Source: Folioceros fuciformis | Lineage: Eukaryota > Anthocerotophyta > Anthocerotopsida > Anthocerotales | Length of the DNA stretch: 38,547 bases | Reading direction: 5' to 3' | NCBI GenBank assembly: GCA_049999805.1 | Contig: JBNGIO010006333.1 | Coordinates: forward strand, 1-38,547 | In this document: positions 20,869-30,341 of the stretch, one piece after another | How positions within the stretch are numbered: position 1 is the stretch's first letter | Layout of the letters: each line of letters begins with the position of its first letter | The notes under the pieces: generated by a model | What the model saw: the letters and a program-made list of their open reading frames with translations, nothing else | Told to the model about the DNA's origin: nothing | Databases searched by the model: none | Translations under genes and position numbers: made by a program

Positions 20869-22297
20869 ATGTCTACAGTTGAGCATGATAGTGATACTGA
20901 ACTAGATACAATCCCTTACGTAAACCCTTCAAGTCTACACGCCCCAAATATGGCAGACATTGCCCTTGTTGCCATTTCTTTTGACACCTTCAAAGAGAAG
21001 GACAAATTTGGAGGTCATGACTATGATATTTGGGTCATGAGGATGAAAGGAGCCCTCCAGGCCAAGAAGCTCTAGAAAATTACAGAAGGAATGGAGAAAC
21101 TAACATCATCAAGGCAGGAAGATATAAATGCATGGTTAGTCAAGAATGATGCAAGCCTATATCTGCTTCAAAGTGGCCTAACATCAGATATGTTGAGGCA
21201 CACTGTCGCAGCTAACACTACTGAGGATGTGTGGAATCGTCTCCAAGATCTGTTTGCTGGCTCCAACACTACAAGCCAAATGACTGCTCTCAAAAATCTC
21301 CATAACCTTAAAATGAAGGAAGGGAAGTCAATTGAGAAGCATGTAGGGCATTTCAAAACCCTAGCTTCTAAGCTAGAAAGCTCTTCCAGGGAACCTCTAA
21401 AGGATGAGCTTTTGATCATGCACCTGTTACTCTCCTTGTCATCCTCCTGGTCACACTTTGTGACATCGTTTAACACTTCTCACATGCAAGCTGAGAAGTT
21501 GGCTAAGGTAACCAAGGTCAAGCTTCTTGAAATCACATTTTCTGAGTTAGTGGGAGCACTTTTACAGGAGGAGGCTACAAGAGGGAATCCCAGTGGACGC
21601 CTTGTGAGGCAGCAAGCCCTCTACACATCAAGTCGTGGTAGAGGAGGAGGTATTCATGGCAACTCTCGAGGAGGAGGTGGGAATACTTATAAGGTAGCGG
21701 TTCTCAACTTGGACCCTCAACAAGCAATACTAAGAAAACCAAAAGAAGTGGCAATTGCAATTGGTGCAAAATGTTAGGACATTGGGAGCGTGAGTGTCGT
21801 AAGAAACAAGGTGGCCAGCCTCGCAAGGAAGGCAGTCCATCACAAAACCATCATGTTGTAAAGAAGAATAATACCCCCTCTACTCTTACTGTGAGTACAA
21901 GAGAATTTTCTAACCAACTCCTGCTTCCTACCTGTCTATCTACCAAATCGGACATCAGACCATTTGCAGAATGGTACCTTGACATAGGTGCTACAGCACA
22001 TATTTGCTTCGATCAAAATGCTTACAAAACATATAGGTCAGCTAAGGATCAATATATTTACCTTGGAGATGCTCGCTCACTTGTCTCCCCTGGTATAGGC
22101 ACATTGCACTTGCCAGTTCCATCTGGAGTTACACTCATTTTGAATGATGTGTACTATGTACTTGACATGACCAAAAATTTAGTTTCAGCCAAAAGACTAA
22201 ACTTAGCCAACAATAGTCATGTCTTATTTACAACCACTGAATGTCAAGTCCTAAATGCTTTTGATCATAGAAAAATTTTAGTGGGATGCCAGGGCAA
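20869..22297 (+). pseudogene. Copia gag-protease, inactivated
   Basis: Gag starts at about 20869 and contains the copia gag signature FGGHDYDIWVMRMKG, then TAG at 21073-21075 where a Trp codon is expected. The next frame carries the UBN2-type region (LLQSGLTSDML, EDVWNRLQDLFAG, HVGHFKTLASKLE). A frameshift between about 21690 and 21757 precedes the CCHC knuckle (CNWCKMLGHWEREC, about 21750-21791). Protease follows as WYLDIGATAHIC, where the usual DSGA is DIGA: the catalytic Asp is kept but the Ser is changed. Copia identity ends at about 22292, where a 20-base host-type repeat begins. Confidence 0.88.
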
Positions 22298-23052
22298 GTT
22301 TGTGACGTCCATTGTCCATACATTTGGACCGGATGCAGAGGGGCAAAACATTCTATGAAAGACCCTTCGACGTCTCCGTATTCCATAAAACCCTCTTCCA
22401 TAATGAAAAAATTTAAATATCACATCATTAATTTAATTTAATTTTATTATTGAATGGTCTTTATTTATGATATAGACAAAAAAATGTTGCATGGAGCTTC
22501 TACCCTACCCTGTAACACACTCTACACCTTGGCCAAGGATGTCGATAGGTATCGAGGATGCATAGTACCCATCGCAACAGTACAATGGCTACCATTTCAC
22601 TGCCCTTTGCAGACCCCAGGGCATCCCACGAGCATCCCACGATCCAACGTCGAATCCGAGCACCAACCCTGGTGACGAGTTTTCAGAAAGGAACAATTTA
22701 TGCGGCTGTACAAACAAGAACCGTCGACTTGTGCAGGCAGAAGGTAAAATAAGACTGAGAAAAGCCTGCACTGTGCTCAGCCTCTAGTGTACGCTCGGGA
22801 GTACACTACCGTGAAGCATCCAGAGGTCTGCTTCCAATGACCACTGACTCTCTGTTCACCACTAGAACTCAAGGCTTGCGAGGCGCAACGATACCACTGC
22901 GTTCTCTCGTCAAGAGTATGTGAAGTCAGTTATAAATTAGTATGCGCAGAGAAGGAAGAGGCGCATCGACCAGGGCGGGTTGTTCTAACTCACTCATTAC
23001 TTCAGCCTACACGCTCCCCCCAGCTTGCCGAACATGCCACCACCGACCATCA
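22298..23052. other. Spacer between copia break and HCF152 3' end
   Basis: The first bases continue a short sequence also found at 26.3 kb in the opposite orientation. Then come an AT-rich patch (22400-22455) and ordinary 3' flanking DNA of the PPR gene. No coding region is supported. Confidence 0.55.
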
Positions 23053-25737
23053 CTACGACTTGTTAAGGGGAGACCAGTCACTCTCATAATATTTGTTCGG
23101 CAACCCCACCCAAAACTTGAAAGCCTCCACTGCTCGACGCCTATCCTTCGATTTGTCCCGCCTTTGCTGCGAAGCATGCTTCCCAGTATAAAGATTGGAA
23201 TACAACTCTATGAACATTCGCTTGTACTTGGCTTTGTTGGCAGGAATCCCGTGCTGTTCAATACATGCCACTACTTCAATGGCTTTCTGGAAAAAACCGG
23301 CTCTCACGCAGGTGTCCACTAAGCAGTTAAGCAACCCTTCGTCTGGCTTCAGGGCCACTGTACCACCGCCAGGCTTGGCCTCGATGCGTTCCTTGATCTC
23401 CTTCCACAACACAAGCACCTCCCCTGATTGATGTAGATCTTTAACAGCGTATCCTCGCACTAGCATATTATACGTAGCGACGGATGGCAATATACCTGCC
23501 TCTTTCATCATCAGGAAAGCCTTCCTCGCTTGGTTCATGTCCCCTGCTCTGCAAAATGCGTCTATATAGGCATTCCAAGCAATGCCATCCACTTTGATTC
23601 GATCGTCTTTCCTCATCTCATCGAATACTTTGGCAGCCAACTTCGGCTGCAAATTTTTCCCAAAAGCAGTCATCAGTGTGGTGTAGCTAATTGCTGACGG
23701 TAAAATTCCAGACTCCCTCATCTTCTGAAACATCTCCAACGCCCGCGCATTGTCATCTGCTTTGATACACCCATTGATCAGAGTATTGTAGGAGACCACA
23801 TCAAGCTGGATGCCCTTTCCTGTCATATCATCCACTAGAGAGAGAGCCTTATCCAGCTGCTGGGAAGTGCAAAATCCCTGTAAAAGAGTATTGTAAGTGA
23901 CAATATTGGCCGGCACCTTCTGGTCAGCCATCTCCTGCAAAACAGTTCGCGCTTCATCCAACATGCCCAACTTAATCAAAGCACTCATAGCTGTTGTGTA
24001 GGTTACTTCGTTCGGGAGACTTCCAGGGTCTCCTCCATTCTGCATTGCAACGAGAACTTGAATGGCATCCTTCAGTCTGCCACTCTGGATATATCCCTTC
24101 ATGAGGGTAGTGTAGGTACGAGCATCAGGTCTAATCTTAACATTTCTAAGCCACTCAAGAGAACTAGTATGAGAATTAGAGAGACCACTTGTGCTGGCGT
24201 GTTCGTCTCCAATAAACCTGCTCCGATCCCCACCGTCTGTCATTGATACATTTGACTGGGACCTGCCCTCCAGATCGTCTGTCAATGACTTCCTCCGTTC
24301 TCCCAAACCTCCATCTGCGTTCCCAGCAGAGTGCAGCACTCTCACCAACCTCTCAGCCTGGTCAATGTCCCCTAGCCCCACTAGGGCAGCCACGACAGAG
24401 TTAAGAGTCGAGACATCCGGCTGGACTCCTGCTTCCACCATTTGCTCCAAAACTTTTTGCAGTTCACCACGTCGCTCTGCTCTAGCGTAAAGCTTTATCA
24501 TGATGTTGAATGTAAGCAAATCCGGAGACAATTTCCGATCAGGAATTTGCTTGAAGATGGCAATGCCCTTGTCCAGAAGCCCTGCTGTTGCACACGCGTT
24601 CAAAGCAGCATTGTAAGCCCCCGTGTCCGGCCTCACAAGGACCAAGTCACCGTAAGGGCGGTGATCTTTTCCCGTAAGCTCGGAGATCTCCTCGAATAGC
24701 TCCAATGCCGTCTTCGAGTCGTCAATGCTCCTTCCAAGCCTGCTAATGACAGCACTCCAGACTTTAACCGGAGGATACAAGCCTCGCTGAAGCATAAACC
24801 TCACAACTCCTAGGGCATAGCGACCTGCCCCTCCCTTGACGGAAGCAACGGCCAGCAGCCCTAATGCATCTTTGTCTAGAACTTCTAATCTATCGATTTG
24901 CTGGAGATCAGCCATTACCTTCTGTGCACGAGTGAGGCTCAGAGACGTCCCCTGGTGACAAAGTTGAGCTACCATTCGACTGAAGCAAGCCCCACCTGGC
25001 ACCAAATCCTTCCGCCTCATTACCTTCAAAGCCTGCCAGGCATCGTCTGTGCGCCTCTCCTTCAGCGCAGTCCAGAGCAAAGACTCGTGGAAAACCAGGT
25101 CCCGCTCTTCAGCCACGAGCTGATTCTCCGACGGAACTGTGTCTAAGGACGCGCCCCCGTCCGACCAAGTCTGCGATGCAGAATAACATGAGAAGCTCAT
25201 GGACGACCTCCAATTCCGCCCCCGCAGCGAGCCGGAGCAAACTTGCTGTCTGGAAAACGCATAGGAGGTGGAAGGCACCTCTCCGGGAAGCCGGTACCCA
25301 AACTGCCAGCTTCCCGAGCAACTATCAGCGGCGCGGCCAGCAAACCTGAGCCGGGCACTCACAGGCAGATGCAGCGGGCGCCAGGATGACACATGCGGAA
25401 TGAGGGAGCCCGACTGCGAGGGTGAGGGCGACATGTCTGGCAACGGGGAGCAGGTGAACATCCTCCTGACCTCCGTTGGCACCCAATCCAAGCCCCTGCA
25501 GCATTGGCCCTTGCATAGGCCTTGCAACATACCACTATGCATTCTCATGTCCTGGAGACAGAATGTGTGGCCTCCCGCATCCCGCGCACGGAGCGATGTG
25601 GAGGTCAAAAGGATCGAAGCATCCCCAGTGTGTTCCAATGTGCGCCACACGGGCGGTGGGTGACCGGGCCACTGCGGATGCCGGTCACCACCCTGTGCAC
25701 ACCAGGTCGGGCACTCGCCGCCCACCGGTAAGGACAT
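23053..25737 (-). CDS. HCF152: Chloroplast pentatricopeptide repeat protein, HCF152 homologue
   Basis: Intronless frame of 894 codons. In-frame Met residues at 64, 66, 70, 93 and 102 could be the true start; the segment from about residue 90 to 200 is Ser/Arg-rich and fits a plastid transit peptide, so the shown start is the longest option. DALGLLAVASVKGG and RPDTGAYNAALNACA resemble Arabidopsis HCF152, including its non-PPR front. About a dozen P-class PPR motifs of 34-36 residues follow (e.g. DLLTFNIMIKLYARA, NIVTYNTLLQGFCTS, DVVSYNTLINGCIKA, SVATYNMLVRGYAV), split after the third by a Ser/Gly-rich insertion. Arabidopsis HCF152 is 778 aa and binds plastid psbH-petB RNA, protecting and processing psbB-operon transcripts for the cytochrome b6f complex. 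No disabling change is seen. The gene lies between inverted copia LTRs. Confidence 0.88.
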   Translation of the reverse strand: MSLPVGGECPTWCAQGGDRHPQWPGHPPPVWRTLEHTGDASILLTSTSLRARDAGGHTFCLQDMRMHSGMLQGLCKGQCCRGLDWVPTEVRRMFTCSPLPDMSPSPSQSGSLIPHVSSWRPLHLPVSARLRFAGRAADSCSGSWQFGYRLPGEVPSTSYAFSRQQVCSGSLRGRNWRSSMSFSCYSASQTWSDGGASLDTVPSENQLVAEERDLVFHESLLWTALKERRTDDAWQALKVMRRKDLVPGGACFSRMVAQLCHQGTSLSLTRAQKVMADLQQIDRLEVLDKDALGLLAVASVKGGAGRYALGVVRFMLQRGLYPPVKVWSAVISRLGRSIDDSKTALELFEEISELTGKDHRPYGDLVLVRPDTGAYNAALNACATAGLLDKGIAIFKQIPDRKLSPDLLTFNIMIKLYARAERRGELQKVLEQMVEAGVQPDVSTLNSVVAALVGLGDIDQAERLVRVLHSAGNADGGLGERRKSLTDDLEGRSQSNVSMTDGGDRSRFIGDEHASTSGLSNSHTSSLEWLRNVKIRPDARTYTTLMKGYIQSGRLKDAIQVLVAMQNGGDPGSLPNEVTYTTAMSALIKLGMLDEARTVLQEMADQKVPANIVTYNTLLQGFCTSQQLDKALSLVDDMTGKGIQLDVVSYNTLINGCIKADDNARALEMFQKMRESGILPSAISYTTLMTAFGKNLQPKLAAKVFDEMRKDDRIKVDGIAWNAYIDAFCRAGDMNQARKAFLMMKEAGILPSVATYNMLVRGYAVKDLHQSGEVLVLWKEIKERIEAKPGGGTVALKPDEGLLNCLVDTCVRAGFFQKAIEVVACIEQHGIPANKAKYKRMFIELYSNLYTGKHASQQRRDKSKDRRRAVEAFKFWVGLPNKYYESDWSPLNKS

Positions 25738-26321
25738 TCGACTGCATTGCCCCTGCGACCTGCTTATGAGTTACTGATCCCGTGGCCATGGCATCCACAG
25801 GTAACCTCCTTTTCCATACGAGTTCCTTCACAAAGTTGAAGAGCCATGAAATGGAAGTGTTGCAGACAAGGCACGCTAAGAGGAAACGGGGACCTAAGGT
25901 GGTTTCCCATGGGGCTAAACCCGACCCGGGAGGAGAGCCGGTTGAGCCCTAGTTTTTCCCCGTCAGTGAGATACGTCGTGGCTGGGTGACCGGTGTGGTC
26001 ACCTGGTCATTCAAATTTATCTTCAATTACTAAATAAGGTGGTTAAGGTGTTCATCACATTTGTTCGGGTTTTGGTTCTGGTTGTGATGGTGGCACGGAT
26101 GCTCGAGAGCATCGGCTGGTGAGAGCTACACAAAGCAATGTGGCTAGCAGAGAAGGCACGCTGCTGGCAATATAGGTGGGGCCTGTTTATTCACCTCTCT
26201 TGTATGTGTACCGGGATTAATAAAATCTAGAGGTCTGCGGACATCTTGCTCGCCTTCATGCTCTAATAATTAGGCCATAGGTTCCACATTAATATCAATG
26301 AGCATGTTATGAAGAACACAA
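25738..26321. other. Upstream flank of HCF152
   Basis: Holds the presumed promoter of the PPR gene on the minus strand. No recognisable gene and no unambiguous TATA element at a convincing distance. Confidence 0.5.
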
Positions 26322-26466
26322 GGTGGACGTCACAAACTTGCCCATATGAGTGGACGTCACAAACTTGCCCACATGGGTAGTTGGCAACCATTTGAGCCTC
26401 CCGCCCATATCAGTGGACGTCACAAACTTGCCCACATCGGTAGTTGGCAACCATTTGAGCCTCCCG
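26322..26466. repeat. Higher-order tandem repeat with GGACGTCACAAACTTGCCC core
   Basis: The core occurs at about 26324, 26351 and 26414. The last two copies are followed by the same extension (GTAGTTGGCAACC, then TTTGAGCCTCCCG), making a longer unit of about 54 bases repeated twice. The same core in inverse orientation starts exactly at the copia break near 22292-22311. Confidence 0.9.
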
Positions 26467-26592
26467 ATAGAGACAACCCAACATGTACTTAGGGTTTTCA
26501 TAAGTTTTTAGTGGTTGTCACATGTTTTTGTTTTTGACACGTCTTTGTCCCTTTCTCATGTATAATGTTTTTTTAAAGTTTACTGTTCCCAG

Positions 26593-26696
26593 CAAACATG
26601 GCCGCATTCAATATTGAGGAAAGGCGCACAAAGATGTCCCTCACCAAACATGGCCGCATTCAATATTGAGGAAAGGCGCACAAAGATGTCCCTCAC
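26593..26696. repeat. 52-bp perfect tandem duplication
   Basis: The unit at 26593-26644 is repeated identically at 26645-26696, indicating recent duplication in the spacer upstream of HCF152. Confidence 0.95.
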
Positions 26697-27191
26697 CGCT
26701 CACTTTCCTAGATCTCCACACCCCAGCCGTTTACGGTGCTATGTGCATAGCTAAAGGGGATGTCCTCACAACTATTTTGTCCATCTCTATAGCACACCGC
26801 ATTGAGGGCTAAAGCTCAAGGGGATGCCCCTTCGTGCATTCCTGTGTATCACTACACAACTGACTACAAGGAGATCTCTCCTACAGCACGTTCTCCTCAC
26901 ATGTCCACACCGTCAACGTTCCCTACATACAACTACCAGCATTCCCACCTAAAAGGCAAAGACATAGTCTAGGGGGGAATTAAATCCCCATCTTTATTCT
27001 AGAGCCCATGAGGGCAAGCCAAATGTACAAAGTGTTTCACCCAAAACCGTCCATGCCCTTGACCAACTATGTAGACACCTTACTCCTACAGAGAGCAAAG
27101 GACGCAAATACCCCTCAAGCCCATGGAGTGGCCTCCTCCTCCATCCAAGGCTATAGGTAGGCCTCCAAGGGCTCCAATATGCTCTTGCACT
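26697..27191. other. Spacer before inverted VNTR
   Basis: No supported coding region or structured element; a 67-codon minus-strand frame at 26994-27197 has no recognisable content. Confidence 0.5.
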
Positions 27192-27356
27192 CTCCACACA
27201 ACGTTGTCAAGGCTAGGTGCAAGTGGTACATATTAGGGAGGTAGTCCATACCCTCCAAGCCTTTGACATACGCGTTGTCAAGATCAAGGCTAGGTGGAAG
27301 CGGTACATATTAGGGAGGTAGTCCATACTCTCCAAGCCTTTGACATATTCATTGTC
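27192..27356 (-). repeat. Tandem repeat flanking the copia 3' LTR (inverse of 19271-19464)
   Basis: Two minus-strand units, 27356-27280 (77 bases) and 27279 to about 27192. Both begin GACAA and share TCAAAGGCTTGGAG, TATGGACTACCTCC, TATGTACC and CACCTAGCCTTGA with the units at 19.3 kb. Units are shorter here because the GTTGTGTAGGGAGTG segment is missing from the first. Confidence 0.85.
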
Positions 27357-27562
27357 TCACATACTATGGTATTTAGTGCAGGTCAATTAAATATATAATT
27401 ACATCTTATCAAGAAAGAACTACTTGTCAAGACAATACATCAAGTTCAACTTAAACTAAACGAAAAGGTATGTCTATTCGTAAAGGGACATAACCCTAGC
27501 CAACAGGTAAGTTGATTCTAACTTAATATGCTAATAACACATTTAACCACCCTTAGGTTTCA
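27357..27562 (-). repeat. Copia 3' LTR, 206 bp, inverted relative to the 5' LTR
   Basis: Minus-strand sequence begins TGAAACC at 27562 and ends TATGTGA at 27357. Immediately upstream in element direction is CAAGTTGGAG, a plausible polypurine tract. That makes it a 3' LTR whose internal region lies to the right. The outer end directly abuts GACAAT of the VNTR. Confidence 0.87.
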
Positions 27563-28802
27563 TCACTCCAACTTGTTGAGGCATGTTAAGAATTGTCTCC
27601 CAAAGCTCTCCTTGTGTCAGACTTTTCAGCTCCCGTCTTAAAGGTAGCGCACATGCGACGTTCATTATCCTCCATCTCAAGTCCTCATAAGCTATGGATG
27701 CCGATAGTGTGAAGTCACTTCTAGTGAGGTGTGCCCCACTCATAGCAATTGCCTACATTATTTTTCTTATAGCGCGGCTCATGCTGGAGAGGCTTTTGCA
27801 GCTCCTCACGATGTCGCCTTCCACATATTCCGGGTCTCCTAGGCAGCCTCGATGCTATGCGCGAGACAACCAATGCCTCTTTGCAAAGAGAGCTTGGACA
27901 CTTGTCAGCTCAATCGAAGTTGGACAAGTTGCTGCCGCTCGTGGTGTTGGATTTGCGATGCGCCCAAGAGGACGCCCGCTTGGCAGAGGAAGAAGCGCGA
28001 TGCGGGGAAGGGGGAAGAGCACAACAGCCACTACATCAGCTATGCCCGGTCCTTCACGCCCTGCTGCCCCAGCAATCAAGATTGCTTCCACGAATCCTAG
28101 AACCCTCAAGCTGGAGTGCGAGTACTAGGATCATGAAGTCCAACAGCGGAAACCTTTGATATTTCCAGACACTGAGGATTATCTGGAGGAAACAAAAATT
28201 GTCACCCTTGGCAACATCACTAATCTTGGATCACCTATTTTGTACAGATGCAGCATAAGCAAGTTGGTGATGGAAAGGATATGTGTAAGACTTTGCCACG
28301 AATACCCTCGTCATGTCGTCTGTCATTATCGTAAATGAATTACGTCTATTCTCTTTGTTGCCAATGTTAACCCTGTCGCAGGTTTTTGCCTAACCTCCCA
28401 CTATTTGCTAAAATCATAAAATGTTGGCTTTCATAAGTTTAGAAATCAGGCTACGTGAGGAGGAACGTCTTGGAACTGAGGAGCAAATACGAGAAGAGCA
28501 GCAACTTTCATATGAAGATAGGAAGAAACACAACAGCTCCAGTTCCTCTGAGAGTGCCTCCACCTCTGAAACTCCTAAATCAAAGTCACTTGGATCTGGC
28601 AGTGAAGAAGAATCTTCACAAGAGCCAAGATGGGAATACTTAGATTATGAGAGTGAAGAAAATTCCCCAAAGACTCCAGATTCTATCAACCATGAAGACA
28701 GCGATCACTCCAACTCCAACTTTAGTTGGGATTAGGCATAGATTGTGGTTGTTTCATGTTACTAGGCAGTAGGAAGTCCCCAGACTTCCCCATACCAAGA
28801 CT
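27563..28802 (+). other. 3' extension of the split copia element with antisense-oriented ORFs
   Basis: About 1.24 kb lies between the RNase H stop and the 3' LTR, much longer than in ordinary copia elements. Read on the plus strand (antisense to the element), a 144-codon frame at 27694-28128 contains an Arg/Gly-rich patch (MRPRGRPLGRGRSAMRGRG). A 104-codon frame at 28421-28735 is highly acidic and Ser-rich (Glu repeats, then SSSSSESASTSE and a C-terminal Asp/Ser/Asn tail). Neither matches a family I know. They might be captured host exons, antisense ORFs of the element or chance frames; the acidic one is the more protein-like. Confidence 0.45.
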
Positions 28803-29174
28803 TTAGACCTGACTTGTGTGCAGATCCCTTCCAAGAGCTTTGGTAAGTATATCAGCTGGGTTATCAGCTGTTGGAATTTATTGCAGTGTGATCTTTCCTG
28901 CTTGCACTAGCTCTAAGATGAAATGGTATTCCACTTCAACGTATTTGGTTCATGAATGAAATACTAGGTTCTTGGCTAAGGCTTATGGATCCTTGGTTAT
29001 CTGTATTGATAACAGTACAGGTTGGTAGACTTATCCTCATTTCTTTAAATAGCAGCTTAAGCCACACAACCTCCTTGGCAGCAGCTGTTAGAACTCGGTA
29101 TTCAGCCTCAATGCTAGACAAAGCTACTGTTGGCTACTTCTTGCTGCTCCAATAGATAGCGCCTCCAGCAAAAT
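28803..29174 (-). pseudogene. Copia RNase H fragment of the split element
   Basis: Minus-strand translation gives FAGGAIYWSSKK, a stop, PTVALSSIEAEYRVLTAAAKE, INTDNQGSISL and, after a frameshift, YVEVEYHFILELVQAGKIT and ADNPADILTKALGR, ending at TAA 28803-28805. These are the copia RNase H motifs, including the SSTEAEY-type block and TDNQ. The fragment begins directly at the end of the nested element's LTR at 29175. The RT part of the same family stops at 34795, so this is best read as the other side of a nested insertion. Confidence 0.85.
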
Positions 29175-29361
29175 TGTAAAGTTTCATGGATTTACACAAG
29201 AGCTACTCTACTCGATCACATCGAATACACGTTCGAAGACCAACTCTAATATATGTATATATCCATGTCTTGTGAACGGTTGTAACAAAAAATCATCACA
29301 TTTAGGGTTTGTCTTATCTAAGTATAACGCAATGAATAATTGATACTTACTTATCTCAACA
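29175..29361 (-). repeat. 3' LTR (187 bp) of the nested copia element
   Basis: Minus-strand sequence begins TGTTGAGATAAG at 29361 and ends CTTTACA at 29175, giving TG...CA termini. It is preceded by GAGAGGGGG (29370-29362), a classic polypurine tract. Only one copy is in the window, so the LTR call rests on the termini, the tract and the position between an RNase H stop and foreign sequence. Confidence 0.72.
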
Positions 29362-29370
29362 CCCCCTCTC
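29362..29370 (-). other. Polypurine tract of the nested copia element
   Basis: GAGAGGGGG directly precedes the TG of the LTR, the position of the plus-strand primer in LTR retrotransposons. Confidence 0.75.
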
Positions 29371-30341
29371 ATTGCATATACGATTAAATACCCAAAAAAC
29401 AAAACATGACTTTAGCATGCAGCTAGGGTAACTACATCACGTGCCTGTCTCGTCAGTCTTAGTCCAACCCAGAGACTGTGCTCCAGCTCCTGAAACGGGC
29501 TCACACCACGCGCTCCTTGCTGAGCCATGGCAGGGTCCAGGCGTGAGCCAATCGACCTGTCAGCTGTAGTCCACGCTGAACCTGCTGATGAGCATCACAG
29601 CTCGTCCGGAGTGGAAGCAACGGAGTCTCTGAACAAACCCTTGGAGGTTCTAGAGGAAGCTGTGAAGTCTGCGCCTACTTCTCCTATGCCGCGTGAGTCC
29701 CCTGGCACAGCTGCTCCTCGGCGCCGGCTATGCAAATGTCCTCCTGGAATTGCAGCATGCCTTGTGCACCCCAAGGAGAACGCCCACAGCATGTCTGGCA
29801 GAGGAGCTGCCAAATACTGGTAGAGGTGCTTGAAGGAGGCGTACAAGAGAGAAGACAAGCTGACCCAGGAGGTTGCGAAGCTGAAACTGAACTGAGAAAC
29901 TAAAGGAGGGCTTGGACTATGTCGTGATCCTTGAGACATACAAACCCAGGGAATACCAGCTCCCTGTTGGACATCTCTACAAGAGAAGACATGTGGTGAC
30001 GGACGGTGATGAAGTAAACGATCCCATGACACATGAGGTACACATATGTCCTATATCTAAGGTGACAATGTTTAGGCAGAACTGGTGGCAATGGGGAGGA
30101 CAGGACGGAAACTTTGTATCCTACTACAGTAAGTATGCAGCATGTTTGACATTCCGCTCACTATTGTTGTGACTTGGCTTGGCTGCTAATAAACACTCTG
30201 ACTGTAAACTGTATCTATCCCCCTCTAGCTCTGAGGACTCTGAGGAGTTCTAGGATATATTGAGGCAGACACACATATAGGTAGGAAACAGCTAGGACTG
30301 AAGTTTTGCTCCTACCTTTACCTCTCCTCAGACCACAACTC
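29371..30341 (+). other. 3' extension of the nested copia element carrying antisense-oriented coding-like sequence
   Basis: The interval lies between the RNase H stop and the polypurine tract. Its best open frames run opposite to the element: 29527-29823 (98 codons, with a Cys/Pro motif LCKCPPGIAACLVHPKENAH and then, after a stop, a KREDKLTQEVAKLKL helix) and 29912-30172 (86 codons, containing YKPREYQLPVGHLYKRRHVV and FRQNWWQWGGQDGNFVSYY). The two frames differ by a shift and may once have been one coding sequence. I do not recognise the protein. Capture of a host gene fragment or an element antisense ORF are both possible. Confidence 0.5.

Larger units (their letters stand above)
19473..22297 (+). 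mobile_element. Ty1/copia retrotransposon, 5' half (LTR, primer site, leader, gag, protease)
   Basis: The order is LTR (19473-19678), initiator-Met tRNA primer site (19679-19690), a 1.2 kb leader with an unknown ORF, gag with zinc knuckle, and protease, then abrupt loss of copia sequence at about 22292-22297. No integrase, RT or RNase H follows. The missing 3' portion is found inverted at 36574-34795 and 29174-27357. Coding parts carry stops and a frameshift, so the element is dead. Confidence 0.88.

Noticed and set aside
26322-26696. CRISPR-like array from regularly repeated motifs
   Set aside because: Units are directly adjacent tandem repeats with no unique spacers, in a plant nuclear context.
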